This document shows positions 11,201 through 22,948 of a stretch of DNA of 64,000 nucleotides, in pieces. The notes below the pieces were generated by a model. That model did not search any database. It saw only the letters and a program-made list of their open reading frames with translations, and was not told the DNA's origin. Within the stretch, counting starts at the first letter, position 1. The number at the start of each line of letters is the position of its first letter. The DNA lies in NCBI GenBank assembly GCA_963580285.1, contig OY757020.1:96475497-96539496 (forward strand), given 5' to 3'. A program made the translations under genes and the position numbers. Origin of the DNA: Lucinisca nassula. Its lineage: Eukaryota > Mollusca > Bivalvia > Lucinida > Lucinidae.

Positions 11201-11975
11201 CAAAGAAGGAGATAAAGTTGGTTGTGCGTTTGTTTCTAAAGATACGCACAAAACCATGCGCCTTCCAGATGGTTCATCTATTTTTACAGCTGAAGCCAAA
11301 GCAATAGACCTAGCTTTAGATTTTATCAGTTCTACCATAATTCAAAAAGCAATTATATTTTCTGATTCACTTTCTGTGCTTAAGGCTTTAGACCATTCAT
11401 CATCTAAAAATCCTCAAATTCAAAAATTGATCGAAAAACATCATGAAATTTCTAAAACACACCAAATCTTGTTTTGTTGGCTTCCGAGCCATATTGGCAT
11501 TGTCGGCAATGAATATGCTGACAAGAAAGCAAAGGAATCGCTCAATCTTGATCCATCTGTTTTTAAAATTCCCTTTAATAATTTTAAACCATTTATCAAC
11601 AGATACATCTTGTCGGAATGGCAAGGCGAATGGGACCGTGCAATAAATAACAAACTTCATGCCATTAAACCTGTCGTTAGTACAAAATGCTCTCCTCCAC
11701 AGTTTTCCAGAAAAGAGGACGTAGTATTAACACGACTGCGCATCGGCCATACTAGAGTTACTCATTCTTATATTTTTAATGGTGATGATCAGCCTTCTTG
11801 TGTAAGTTGTGATCAGCCATTCACTGTGAAACATATCTTAATTGACTGTGTTGACTTTTCACCCTCACGTATTTTATATTTCAAAGCTGACACTTTGCAA
11901 CAACTGTTTCGAGATGTACCTGTTGATAATATTATTTTATTCTTAAAAGAAATTGGACTTTTTCATAAGATTTAA
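8283..11975 (+). pseudogene. ORF2 (EN-RT-RNase H), copy B, frameshifted in the 5' third
   Basis: The start ATG at 8283 follows ORF1 by 28 bases. A run of eleven T at 8399-8409, where other copies have six, shifts the endonuclease frame. A 1-base loss near 9326 and a 2-base gain near 9441 shift it again between endonuclease and RT. From 9474 to the stop at 11973-11975 it is open (833 codons), covering the whole RT (FDLEKAYD, GVPQGS, YVDD), the RNase H domain and the C-terminal Cys/His motif. In that part it is closest to A and C. Confidence 0.9.
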
Positions 11976-12130
11976 CTGTTTCAGATTTTTATACATCATC
12001 ATTCTGACTTTTTACTTTTAATATCATCATAATTATTCATGCCGTTTAACCATTAACCGTTTGACGCTTATGACCCACAAAGAGGGTTGACGCGTCGTTA
12101 AACACGAAATCATCATCATCATCACTTACC

Positions 12131-12143
12131 TTCACCCTGCGAC
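12131..12143 (+). repeat. Target-site duplication, left, of copy C
   Basis: TTCACCCTGCGAC at 12131-12143 is repeated at 14065-14077 right after the tail of copy C. In uninterrupted copies the sequence occurs once, within the endonuclease region. Confidence 0.9.
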
Positions 12144-14064
12144 TCCCACAGGGTAGTATTCTTTCAACTACGCTATTTAACATCAAAATAAACAATATTG
12201 TACAATGTTTGGACGACAAAACTGATTGTTCATTGTATGTTGATGATTTTTGTATATGTTACCGTTCAAAAAATATGAAAACAATTGAACGAAAGTTACA
12301 ACAAAATTTAAAAAGAATAGAAGAATGGACTGATAAAAATGGTTTCAAGTTCTCCAAGTCGAAAACGCAGTGTGTTCATTTTTGTAAACTACGGAAGAAA
12401 CACGAACATCCTTCCCTGTTTTTATACGGATCACAAATTCCTGTTGTTGAAGAAGCCAAATTTCTTGGGGTCATATTTGATCAAAAGTTATCTTTTATTC
12501 CCCATATTAAATATCTTAAAGCGAAATGCTTAAAAGCTTTGAATCTTTTGAAAGTTTTAGCTCATACAAGTTGGGGAGCAGATCGGTATACTTTATTACA
12601 TCTTTACCGGTCTTTAATAAGATCTAAATTAGATTATGGGTCTGTTGTTTATGGTTCTGCCAGAAAGTCCTATTTAAAATCCTTGGATACTATCCATCAC
12701 CAAGGCCTTCGTCTGGCCATGGGAGCCTTCCGTACTTCTCCCGTATTAAGCCTTTATGTAGAAGCAGGTGAACCATCTTTAACCTCGCGCAGAGAGAAAC
12801 TTTCTCTTCAGTATGCTATTAGACTTGCTGCAAATCCATCTAACCCGGCATCCAAAATTTCATTTCGACCTCAATTTGTAGATAGGTATGAAACTAAACC
12901 CACAGCAATTAAACCTTTTGGATTACGTATTTTACCACTGCTGGAAAATTCAGGTATCGACCTTAAAAATATTCAAAAACATGAAACCGCCGAAGTTCCA
13001 TCTTGGTGTATTAAACAACCTTCTATTCTGTTCGACTTACATGATGGCAAAAAATCCGAATCAAATCCGATACTTCTCAAACAAAACTTTCAGGTACTGC
13101 AATCACGTTACGATGATTACCAGCAAGTCTATACTGATGGTTCCAAAGAAGGAGATAAAGTTGGTTGTGCGTATGTTTCTAAAGATACGCACAAAACCAT
13201 GCGCCTTCCAGATGGTTCATCTATTTTTACAGCTGAAGCCAAAGCAATAGACCTAGCTTTAGATTTTATCAGTTCTTCAACAATTCAAAAAGCAATTATA
13301 TTTTCTGATTCACTTTCTGTGCTTAAGGCTTTAGACCATTCGTCATCTAAAAATCCTCAAATTCAAAAATTGATCGAAAGGCATCATGAGGTTTCTAAAA
13401 CACGCCAAATCTTGTTTTGTTGGCTTCCGAGCCATATTGGCATTGTCGGCAATGAATGTGCTGACAAGAAAGCAAAGGAATCGCTCAATCTTGATCCATC
13501 TGTTTTTAAAATTCCTTTTAATAATTTTAAACCATTTATCAACAGATACATCTTGTCGGAATGGCAAGGCGAATGGGACCGTGCAATAAATAACAAACTC
13601 CGGGCCATTAAACCTGTCGTTAGTACAAAATGCTCTCCTCCACAGTTTTCCAGAAAAGAGGACGTAGTATTAACACGACTGCGCATCGGCCATACTAGAG
13701 TTACTCATTCTTATATTTTTAATGGTGATGATCAGCCTTCTTGTGTAGGTTGTGATCAGCCATTCACTGTGAAACATATCTTAATTGACTGTGTTGACTT
13801 TTCACCCTCACGTATTTTATATTTCAAAGCTGACACTTTGCAACAACTGTTTCGAGATGTACCTGTTGATAATATTATTTTATTCTTAAAAGAAATTGGG
13901 CTTTTTCATAAGATTTAACTGTTTCAGATTTTTATACATTATCATTCTGACTTTTTACTTTTAATATCATCATAATTATTCTTGCCGTTTAACCATTAAC
14001 CGTTTGACGCTTATGACCCACAAAGAGGGTTGACGCGTCGTTAAACACGAAATCATCATCATCA
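12144..14064 (+). mobile_element. I/Nimb-like LINE, copy C, 5'-truncated in RT, inside copy D
   Basis: Copy C begins in the RT coding region at the GVPQGS motif and ends in the 3' UTR and ATC tail (14048-14064). Both sides carry the same 13 bases, so this is a normal target-primed insertion into copy D, in the same orientation as its host. Confidence 0.93.
12209..13918 (+). pseudogene. ORF2 fragment (end of RT, RNase H, C-terminal Cys motif), copy C
   Basis: An uninterrupted 569-codon frame that in fact stays open back to the 5' truncation at 12144. It covers the YVDD motif (SLYVDDFCICYRS), the thumb, RNase H (YTDGSKEGD, AEAKAIDLALD, FSDSLSVLKAL, LPSHIGIVGNE) and the C-terminal CVGC-H-C motif. 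There are no stops or frameshifts, so C is young, but it lacks endonuclease and most of the RT and has no start of its own. Confidence 0.88.
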
Positions 14065-14077
14065 TTCACCCTGCGAC
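14065..14077 (+). repeat. Target-site duplication, right, of copy C
   Basis: Second copy of TTCACCCTGCGAC; see 12131-12143. Copy D resumes here. Confidence 0.9.
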
Positions 14078-14370
14078 AGGTCATTTGTTTTCTTTAGATC
14101 TCTCTTTGTGTAACCCATCTCTCTTCTTAGACTATGACTGGTCTGCCTACGATGATCAGTGCGGAAGTGATCACTTCCCTGTTATAATTGAGAGCGTAAA
14201 CGAACCAGATGAGGACTGTTACCAGAAATGGAAAATGAATAAAGCCGACTGGGAATTATCAATAATTTATGTGAAAAAGAGTTATCAATCGACCACTTTA
14301 ATGAATTATCTGACATTGTTTCTGAATTCACAGACTCGCTTATTAAAATAACAGAACAATGCATTCCAAA

Positions 14371-14718
14371 TAAAAATCAAAAATGAGTTCCTTTAAGAGC
14401 AATGAAAATATTCATAAGAAAGAAGATGGGTCATACTACGTAGTTTCGGCTAATAAAGCCTCATCAGTGACCCTGTAATGATCCGGCAACGAAAGCCAGA
14501 GGAAGCATACTGCGATTTTGCGAATTTCGAATAGGCAGTCGTTTCAAAGACTAATATAAATCAAAATGAGGTCCAAATAATTAAAAATCTGGTTAGAATT
14601 TAAGTCTAAACTAATAATTTATTTCTGATTTCTCAGAATATTCACACTGATCTCAAAGGACCAAAAGTAAAATATAAACTGCACTATGGTTGATGTACGG
14701 GGAGACGTTTTACGGCCG
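14371..14718 (-). repeat. Dispersed ~350-bp repeat inserted in copy D
   Basis: It is the reverse complement of 56525-56865, with high similarity over most of its length. CCAAA flanks it on both sides (14366-14370, 14719-14723), a possible short TSD. It contains no ORF. One end is ATTTTTGATTTTTATTT-like, so it may be the 3' part of a retroposon; the family is not recognised. Confidence 0.7.
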
Positions 14719-14913
14719 CCAAAGACATCCACAAATCCTAAGAAAAGCAAACCGAGGTTAAATAATGACTGTAAAGAGGCTATCAAAAACGTAAACAGGC
14801 TTTAAATAAGTTCTGCAGAAGTCCAACATCGGAAAAGCTAAACGACGTTAACTTCAACAGTAAAGGTTTTTAGAGCTAAAGCTCGGCGAACAATCAGAGC
14901 TTCAAACGAAAGT

Positions 14914-15212
14914 TTTGTTGGTTTGATTTGTAGTTTAACGTCCCCGTCAACACTCTAAAGGTTATTTTAGAGACGTTGCTTCCAGTTTTGTGGGACTTTT
15001 ACCCAACATTGAGATGACATGACATCTCAAGCCCTGCCACCCAATGAAACCAATAGGGTTTATAAGCATGGACGGGCCGACTCGCACCGCATGGCCTGGG
15101 CAGGCTTAGATCCTCTAAGCGGTTTACCAGTACTCGTGTGCGGGTCGGTTTCAGCTCTGCGTGAAAACATCATGCAGCCCATCTATTTCTTCAAGCCCCG
15201 AAGGGCGGGGGC
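14914..15212 (-). mobile_element. SINE-like element inserted in copy D
   Basis: Reverse complement of the element at 58044-58340. Read on the minus strand it ends in a GTTAAAC motif followed by CAAATC and a CAAC/A-rich tail. The body includes the AAGTCCCACAAAA and GAGATG segments also seen at 40184-40500. The host ORF2 resumes at 15213, with about 8 bases missing, so the TSD is eroded. Confidence 0.75.
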
Positions 15213-16194
15213 GAATAGTTCTCTAAATTGAACTACAAAACCCCCATTAAAAAGGTTTGGGATATGGTACGAAACATTTCAGGAAAAACAAAGTCCCCTA
15301 GTTTTACACATTTACAGACTGGTTATGACACAAAAGCTTCATCTAAAAAAGATATTTCAGATACTCTTGGTAGCACATTCTTGAGAAATTCATCATCGCG
15401 AAATTATTCTGACACTTTTAGAAATTTCAAAAAGGACCAAGAGAAAAGAAATATAAACTTTAAATCCCTCAATCACGAAGAGTATAAAAAACCTTTCGAC
15501 TGATCCGAACTAGTTGAAACCATTGACAAATCACATGATACGGCAACCGGGCCCGATGAAATTCATTATCAGATGCTCAAGCATCTACCAAAAAGTTCCC
15601 TTTCGACACTTTAGACATCTTTAAGAATATTTGGGAAACGGAGGAATGTCCTGTGAGCTGGCGTTTAGCTACAGTTGTACCGATTCCAAAACCAGGGAAA
15701 GATCGTGCAGAACCTACGAATTATCGACCGATAGCTTTGACAAGTTGTTTATGTAAAACAATGGAGAGAATGTTAAACAAGAGATTAGTTTGGTACTTAG
15801 AGTCCAATGGCCTCATTTCAGAATGTCAGTCAGGTTTCCGTACGGAACGTAGTACCAACGACAATTTAATAAGACTAGAAATGCCTTTATTAACAAAGAA
15901 CACGTAGTAGCTGTCTTTTTCGACTTGGAGAAAACCTATGATACATGGCGTTTTGGAATATGGAAAGATCTCCATAACATTGGCTTAAGAGGAAAACTTT
16001 CCCGTTTTATTGAAAGCTTTTAGGGGAGCGCATGTTTCAGGTGCGTGTGGGGTCTACCGTGTCAGATTTCGATCAAGAACAGGGTGTCCCACAGGGTAGT
16101 ATTCTTTCAACTACGCTATTTAATATCAAAGTAAACAATATTGTACAATGTTTGGACGACAAAACAGATTGTTCATTGTATGTTGATGATTTTT

Positions 16195-18755
16195 AATGAC
16201 AGATTCCATCTGTCTATTCTTGCTGTGCTGCACGTTTAAAGTAATTCAGGCTTTTTCTTCCGGATTTGACCGCCATAGAAATATGAGTCGGCACAAAATG
16301 TACCGGTTTGGCGCAGTAATCAAAATTGTACAAACGTATTAGTTATCCTGTAAGCGTAATACAAACTTTTGAAGCAGACGACTTGACGATTCAGCATTTC
16401 ATATGAATCAGCTGCATCATGCGACGCGAGACTGTATACCCAGATCAATGCGGCGTCTGCTCAGCAGTCTGCTCAGGTTTTACACTGTTTTCTATCAGTG
16501 CTGTCAATATTTAATCCTTCAATACCAGCCTGCTGTTGGACCAGGTCAGCTGTAGACAAGAATATTAATGGGTTTTCTTTCTGACTTTCGAGGTCAAGTT
16601 TAGGTCAGTTACAACTTAGGTGTATATTGACTTTGCGTGGAGAAATTGAAAAGAAAGGCTGTCCCTTTCAACCCTGGAATATGGTACAGATACTAGTGTA
16701 GGTCCTGTGATATAAGTCTAGGTGCCATATATCTAGCAGAATGGACGAGCCCAACTTCAGTGATGGAAGAGTGCACTCCAAAAACCCAAGGCAGTGAATA
16801 AATCAAAGCACTGACAACACATACCGATTGTCTCTAAATGCAGGCTGGTCATGAACGGGGACTTGGACTGATTCGTTTAAACTTAAGATGTTAGTAACTA
16901 ATGTAAAAAAGTGTAGAACAAGATCAGCACCGTGTTGAGTGGCTTTTGAACTGAGTTTACATTGTTTGCCAGATCCAACATTTGATTCATGTGCAGATTT
17001 TACAGATAACACTTACATGTACACAACACTGACAAACGACACGGCTATGTTTGGGTTGATTTATTAGCATTCGACCCGAAGTTGATAATAAGAAAAGCGC
17101 TTCAGTGCTAATGTCTACGTGACTATCACTGACTTGTCAGAATAACTTTTTGTCTTGTAGAAAATAGCCGCAGTGGGATCGGGGTATTCCATAAGACGGA
17201 AGAGGGTTATCCTGGACTTGGCAAACAGTGTAGACCAAGATCAGATGCTGCCGAACGCGGTCTTCTAATCAAAATCTTCACTATTTGTTTGGAATTTCAG
17301 AGTTGAATGAAACAGTTTAAATCTCAGCCAAGGCCTATTACTCCAACGTACACCCCACACTCTCAGTGCTTTGATTCTGAAACCTAACGGCACCATGCCC
17401 TTAAGCTAAAAATTTTAAATCAATCAACCGTGACGTCTGTTTACCAGTCCGGCCACGTCGATCCTGTGCACAATCCTCACACCAGTACGGATAGAAACCA
17501 CATGTTCAGGATCAAACTTTTGATGTTCAATGTAAGGTCGTGCCTAGAAAAGAAGAAATTGAAATTTCTTCTCAAAAAGCATTTAGTGAGAGCGTATTGC
17601 AACATTTTTCATTAAAGGATCGTAAGCGTGCCCCTGGACAGTTAGAAGCTGGTCGGAAAGCGGATGACGTTGACTCTGATTTTGGGTGCCACATGTGGGT
17701 GATCTATCGTCTATCGGAGCGACATCTTACTATATACAGAAGACGCTAGTGGACGTCGACGTAGCGGAAGACCGACATCAGTACGTCAAGATCGATTCGA
17801 CCGTCAGCCGCATATGCGAAACAGATTTCCGCCGGCAGCTGCTACACTGTACCTGTAGATAAACAAGGGATCTTAACTACCGACTAATAAGCACTGACAC
17901 TGATCGTCGCCGTTGTGCGATGCACGTTTGAGAGCTAGACGTCCCTGTCGTGACCAAAGTTAACGCGTCGACACAGTACGGAACACTTACGCTAGTGCAT
18001 GAAATACGTAAATTGGCGTCTAAGCGACTGGCATATGCGTTTCAGTGCCAAATCGCACTTCAGCGTGAATCACGCCGGTTGTCGTTTCCGGGTGTTTCGA
18101 CGTATATGTGTAAGGTATGCCGAGGCGACGCGTGCGTAATAGAGCATGGCATATCGGGTGAAATAAGCGTAATTGTGTGGTGAGCTATTGCGTGTAGTTA
18201 GCGAACGCAGCTTAGTGTCATTAAGAACATTCTAGATCATAGCTGAGACGTGGATTGAACAGCGAGACGTTACATCAATCAAGTGCTTCGGCCTCACATG
18301 GTTCCATTTATTTGTTTACACTCAGAATCCGGGATATCTTATCCAGCAGGATTACGAGCGGGCTCATAGTGCTGTTCTTACTCAAAAATGTCTTCAAGCC
18401 AATGGAATTCATGTACTGGACTAGCCAGCCTTTCTCCCATAGAGTATCTTTGGGTAGAGGTGTCCACAACCGACCAGACAAAAACTGTTACTTATCCACA
18501 GTAGCATTGTTAAAACTTGAATTTTAATGTTTGGTTTTGAAAACGTAAATAGTTTCTTCAAAAATTTGAAACATCAAATGGCGTTTCATGATACCACCGG
18601 TCTATGGACATCTGCAAACATATCATTCGTATATTGGAATTTGCAGAACTACCTTTCTAAATTTTAAGCTCTTTTTAGAAAGGTTTTCTGTAAGTTTTCA
18701 CAGTGTTAGGATTTTCTCATAGAATCTGTCATTTCAGTGCCTTTGGCGCTTTGGT
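16195..18755 (+). mobile_element. Decayed Tc1/mariner-type DNA transposon in copy D
   Basis: This segment separates GATGATTTTT of the YVDD-coding region from its continuation TGTATATGTTAC. Short inverted ends are visible: AATGACAGATTC at 16195-16206 and GAATCTGTCATT at 18722-18733. A transposase relic lies in its right half. The left 1.3 kb contains no recognisable coding sequence and may include other inserted material. Confidence 0.6.
17600..18500 (+). pseudogene. Tc1-like transposase relic
   Basis: Piecewise translation gives a Tc1-type N-terminus (GQLEAGRKADDVDSDFGC, then IYRLSERHL, a paired HTH), the GRRRSGRP AT-hook-like linker with QDRFDR after it near 17750-17800, a VIEHGISGEISVIVW segment (the GGGSVMVWGG region) near 18135-18180, and QQDYERAHSAV followed by NGIHVLD and PAFS near 18345-18440 (second catalytic Asp and the region leading to the third acidic residue). 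Frameshifts and stops occur throughout. It is clearly inactive. Confidence 0.75.
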
Positions 18756-19433
18756 TGTATATGTTACCCTTCAAAAAATATAAAACAATTGAAATAAAGT
18801 TACAACGAAATTTAAAAAGAATAGAAAAAGGGACTGATAAAAATGGTTTCAAGTTCTCCAAGTTAAAAACGCAGTGTGTTAATTTTTAAGCTACGGAAGA
18901 AACACGAACATCCTTCCCTGTTTTTATATGGATCACAAATTCCTGTTGTTGAAGAAGCCAAATTTCTTGGGGTCATATTTGTTCAAAAGTTATCTTTTAT
19001 TTCACATATTAAATATCTTAAAGCGAAATGCTTAAAAGCTTTGAATCTTTTGAAAGTGAAAGTTTTAGCTCACACATCATCTTGTCGGAATGGCAAGGCG
19101 AATTGGATAGATAACAAACTCCATGCCATTAAACCTGGCGTTGGAACAAAATGCTCTCCTCCACAGTTTTCCAGGAAAGAGGATGTAGAATTAACACGAT
19201 TATGCATTGGCAGACTAGAGTTACTCACTCTTATATTTTAAATGGTGATCATCAACCTACTTGTGTAGGCTGTGATCACCCTTTCACTGTAAAACATATC
19301 TTAATTGACTGTGTTGACTTCTCACGTAACTTATATTTCAAAGCTGACACTTGGCAACGATTGTTTCAAGATATACCTGTTGATAATATTATTTTATTCT
19401 TAAAAGAAATTGGACATTTTCATAACATTTAAC
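18756..19433 (+). pseudogene. ORF2 3' part, copy D, with internal deletion
   Basis: After the Tc1 relic the RT thumb region continues (YGSQIPVVEEAKFLGV near 18925), then joins near 19078 directly to the region after RNase H (SCRNGKA from the CGGAATGGCAAGG segment). Around 1 kb is lost, including the RNase H domain. The C-terminal CVGC-H-C motif is present near 19264-19315. The stop at 19430-19432 matches the family stop. Confidence 0.82.
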
Positions 19434-19629
19434 TGTTTCAGATTTTTATAGATTTTATACTGACATTTTTACTTTTAGTATCCTCATAATTCTTCATACA
19501 GTTTAGTCATTAACCGCTTTACGCTTATGACCCACAAAGAGGGTTGACGCGTCGTTAAACACGAAATCATCATCGGCATTTAGCTCATACAAGTTGGGGA
19601 GCAGATCGGTATACTTTATTACATCTTTA

Positions 19630-19637
19630 CCGGTCTT
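19630..19637 (+). repeat. 8-bp target-site duplication, left, of fold-back element
   Basis: CCGGTCTT here and at 20817-20824. Uninterrupted copies have it once (TTTACCGGTCTTTAATAAG). Confidence 0.9.
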
Positions 19638-20816
19638 GGGAAAGTATAAAACCCGGGAGTAACGGCCGGGAGTAAAATCCGGGAGTATATTTTGGCAATC
19701 GAATAAAGGTATTAAACAATCACAGATCTGGATGAAATTTGGATCAAAAGTAGAATAAAGACTCTTCTTTAAAATGTATATAAGTTTTATATTTATAATT
19801 GAGTCCTTCTCAAGACATGAACCTAAATATATGACGATGTCTCAAAATTTTCGCCCGGGAGTAGCTTTTGCGGTATTGACGATGTCAAGCATTTTCAAAA
19901 ACTTGTTCAGTCTGGGATTGTTATAAGAATTGGTTTATGTATTATCAATTAAAAACATATCAAAGATTAGAAAAATGCAAAAATAAAATTATTTCATCGC
20001 TCCGTGAAGTAAGTAATTAACCCGGGAGTAGACCGTAAGTAATTTCTGGGTTGAAATCGGCGTTTATTTGCGTTATGGCCTATGTCACATACCTTGTATT
20101 TCTTAAACGTAGTCCTACAACCCTGACAGCTAATAGCAAAGGCATGATTAGACTGCGGGGTCTTTTCTATATTATACGGCCATAAAATAAATAGCGCCAA
20201 ATATAAATGTCACAAAATCAAACACCTCTTAAATCATAGGGGCAGGATAAGGGCGTGAGTGGGGTGGGGGTGTGGATGTGTGTCGAGTCCCGATATGACA
20301 AATAAATACATTTACTCCATGCTAAATCTCAGCTTTACTTCTGACAAACGTTTAAGAAATACATTGGAGAATAAGGCAAATAAACGCCAATTTCAACCCA
20401 GAAATTACTCCCGGCCAACTCCGGGGTTAATTATTTACTAGACGGAGCGATTAAATATCTTTATTTTTGTATTTTTCTAATCTCTGATATGTTTTTAATT
20501 AATAATACATAAAGTAATTCTTGTAGAAGCCCTAGACTGAACATATTTTGCAAAATGCTTGACATCGTCAGAACCGCAAAAGTTACTCCCGGGCGAAAAC
20601 TTTACGACATAGCCGTATATTTCTGTTCATATCTTGAAAAGTACTGCATAATAATGTTAAAACTTTTGTGCATTATAAAGGAAAGTCTATATTCTACTTT
20701 TGGTCCAAATTTCATCCAGATATGAGAATGTTAAGTACCTTTATTTGATTGTCAAAATTTACTCCCGGATTTTACTCTCGGCTCCCGGCAATTACTCCCG
20801 GGTTTTATACTTTCCC
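19638..20816. mobile_element. Non-autonomous fold-back DNA transposon, 1179 bp
   Basis: The ends are inverted repeats beginning GGGAAAGTATAAAACCC. The two halves are complementary over about 430 bases each (19638-20075 against 20370-20816) around a ~300-base centre, so the whole element can form a long hairpin. CCGGGAGTA occurs three times at each terminus at short spacing, possible transposase sites. The 8-bp TSD fits hAT, P or Merlin-type transposases; the termini do not match a consensus I can name. No coding sequence is present. Confidence 0.85.
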
Positions 20817-20824
20817 CCGGTCTT
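20817..20824 (+). repeat. 8-bp target-site duplication, right, of fold-back element
   Basis: CCGGTCTT, second copy; see 19630-19637. Copy F resumes with it. Confidence 0.9.
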
Positions 20825-20865
20825 TAATAAGATCTAAATTAGACTATGGTTCTGTTGTTTATGGT

Positions 20866-20878
20866 TCTGACAGAAAGT
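20866..20878 (+). repeat. Target-site duplication, left, of copy G
   Basis: TCTGACAGAAAGT here and at 30671-30683. The boundary is uncertain by 2 bases because the target CC merges with the five C that start the element. Confidence 0.9.
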
Positions 20879-21428
20879 CCCCCAGGTATTAGACTTCCTG
20901 CCTTGCCGTGGCCCTAGGGGCTCAATTCCCACTGGGCACATTGCCGCTGTGGTCTTTGTGCCCACTGGGAAGAGCTAAAGGAAGTACCACCCGTTTGCCG
21001 TGGGTGGCGTCCTGTAAGCCGGAAGAAGGGATCCTGGAGGTTGAGGGTTACCTGAGGTGGCGGTGCTTCAGGTACCCAACACGCCTCTTTGGCCTGGCTT
21101 TTCGGTGTAGACGGGTGGCCGTGCGGTCCGGCACGGTAAATCGGCTGGTCGAGCCGAGCCCTAGAGATACCGCTTTGCTTTCTCTTCAACTCTTTTTGTA
21201 TCTTTCCTGATACCAACCATATGCCCATTTACCTTACCCTTTCCCGTCTTTTTATCTCTAGAAGGCGGTGGCTAAACGGATCAATCGTGTAGGCATTTTG
21301 TTTATACGAGTATATCTCACGTGTATCTCTAACACCTGCGAGTTGGATAACCACTCCATTATGGTGTTCCCTTGTAGGGCTCCACGGAGGGCGGAGAGCA
21401 CTTGGGACGAAACTAGAATTTTTTCCTT

Positions 21429-22923
21429 ATGCCTCATGGAAAAAAACATAACCGCAACGCATCTAACCACAAACCACCTAAACGTAAAAAACAAGACGAT
21501 TCATCCGAATTTGGATGCACTCAGTCAACAATCCAGTCAGCAGTCAAGTCAACAAACCAGTCAGCAGTCTGCTGAACCAAATTTCGACAATGTTCCGCGT
21601 TTCTTGGTTGTCTCGTCGCTTGACGATACACGAAGTGTATCCAGCCTTTCTCCCTTCGTAATTGAGAAATGTATTAACTCCATAGCCGGACACCCTAAGA
21701 GTATCAAAAAGCTCAAATCAGGTGACCTTCTCTTGGAAGTCGAGAGAAAACAGCAGGTTGTAAGCCTGCTAAGCACCAATAAACTCTTTGATCTTCAGGT
21801 TAAAGTCTCTCTCCACAACACGTTAAATTCGTCTAAGGGAGCGATTCGCAGTCCAGAACTGCGCCCTTGTACAGATGAAGAGATCGTCGATAACTTGAAA
21901 GATCAGGGAGTTGTTGGTGTTCGTAACATTAAAGTCCGTAGAAGTGGTGTATTGAAACCAACAGCAACTTATGTATTGACTTTTAATACACCAATTCTAC
22001 CCAAGAGGATCAAAGTAGCATATCTTTCCATTAACGTAGAGGTATACATCCCAAGTAGAAGTAAAACAAAGATCAGGAATTGATACAATTAACTTACTCC
22101 ATCCATAAAAGACACCAAAGGGAAAGAAATACAAACATTAAGCGACCAGACCATAATGGAAACCTAAACAAACCCTCTTAGATGTTACTCTTGTCAGGCT
22201 TTTGGCCATCATGAAAGCAGATGTCAGAGAAAAAAACTCTGTCCTAATTGTGGTGAAGAAAAGCATGTTGATAATCACCTCAACTGCAAAAATGAACCCA
22301 AATGCGTAAATTGTGATGGCAAACATGCTGTTTTCTCCCGAGACTGTCCGGCATGGAAAAAAGAAAAAGAAATACTCACTGTCAAATACCAAAGGGGGAT
22401 AACATTCCCAGAAGCGCGAAAAATTGTCGATGAGCGATACATAACACCAACCACCAGTTTCGCCAGCATCACAAAGGGTGCTGGTGTAAAATGTACCAGC
22501 TCCGCAACACAGACTGCTGAATCATACATAGCTGAACTGAAAAAAGCTGGTGCATTGAGTAAACCCACTCCAGCACCGCAAAAGTCAACCAATTTATCAA
22601 ATGGCGCAATCCAGGTTGCTACAGATCGGTCGACAGCCACCGTACCGAAGCCAGCGCCGCACGTAAAAGAGAAACTCGACTCAGGTCGAACTAATAAGGG
22701 ATCGGAAGATCCGATCAAAAAACATCAATTGTCTCAAAGACAGACAGACAGACAACGTAAAATGGAAAGAGACAATATTAGATTTCAGAACAGATTCGGA
22801 TCTTTGAGTGATAGTGATATGGCTGAAACTCCATCGTCACCAAGTGGCAATAACAGATCGAGGTCAGCAACACCACGAGCTGGTGGTAGCAGATCTATAT
22901 CACCAATTGCAGCTCCAAAATAG
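21429..22923 (+). pseudogene. ORF1, copy G, interrupted
   Basis: The start MPHGKKH matches that of copy K. A frameshift near 21512, within the Gln/Ser repeat region, separates the start from the conserved block, which reads PRFLVVSSLDDTRS. A 116-base Penelope-type fragment (22054-22169) splits the frame just before the first zinc knuckle. The knuckles follow (22185-22345) and the C-terminus is Ser/Arg-rich (RSRSATPRAGG). The stop is TAG at 22921. N-terminal sequence is close to copy H and distinct from A and K. Confidence 0.88.
22054..22169 (-). mobile_element. 3' fragment of the Penelope-like element, in copy G ORF1
   Basis: It matches the last ~116 bases of the element at 5844-7900 in the same orientation relative to ORF1 (antisense). 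The coding sequence CATCCCAAACCC is split, with CAA/AA shared at the junctions. It is the shortest of the four copies of this 3' end. Confidence 0.8.
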
Positions 22924-22948
22924 TTTCTAGTCTTAATCTCTTCATAAA

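Larger units (their letters stand above)
5723..12123 (+). mobile_element. I/Nimb-like LINE, copy B, 5'-truncated inside ORF1
   Basis: Copy B begins abruptly within ORF1 (the segment after the zinc knuckles) exactly where the ATC tail of copy A ends. It runs through ORF1, a 29-base spacer and ORF2 to its own tail at 12107-12123. A Penelope-like element on the opposite strand (5844-7900) splits its ORF1. The start next to a tail, without filler, suggests insertion into the ATC tail of A. Confidence 0.88.
14065..16194 (+). pseudogene. ORF2 (EN end to RT), copy D, decayed
   Basis: The pieces can be followed along the ORF2 of copy L: end of the endonuclease with its SDH motif (14160-14180), the linker (14719-14913, 15213-15500) and the RT up to the YVDD motif at 16180-16194. 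Frameshifts and stops are frequent, for example near 14263, 14780 and 15500, and a few bases are missing in the finger region near 15880 and 15945. It is not translatable as ORF2. Confidence 0.85.
12124..19574 (+). mobile_element. I/Nimb-like LINE, copy D, 5'-truncated, heavily interrupted
   Basis: Copy D starts inside the endonuclease region right after the ATC tail of copy B (12123). Its pieces are 12124-12143, 14065-14370, 14719-14913, 15213-16194 and 18756-19574. Insertions between them are copy C, a 350-bp repeat, a SINE and a Tc1 relic. It is more diverged than the other copies and lost a stretch between the RT and the end of RNase H near 19078. It ends in the usual 3' UTR and a short tail (ATCATCATC). 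It is the oldest well-preserved layer of the nest. Confidence 0.85.

Noticed and set aside
12107..12123. CRISPR-like repeats (ATC arrays and repeated 3' UTRs)
   Set aside because: Repeats are LINE tails and UTRs at irregular, kilobase spacing; no spacer structure and a eukaryotic context.
12144..13918. Copy C as a separate short gene for an RT-RNase H protein
   Set aside because: Its open frame is a recent 5'-truncated insertion with TSDs and no promoter or start, not an independent gene.
18001..18183. Open frame of 77 codons at 17950-18183 as a host gene
   Set aside because: Part of the frame matches the Tc1-like VIEHGISGEISVIVW region, so it is a transposase relic.
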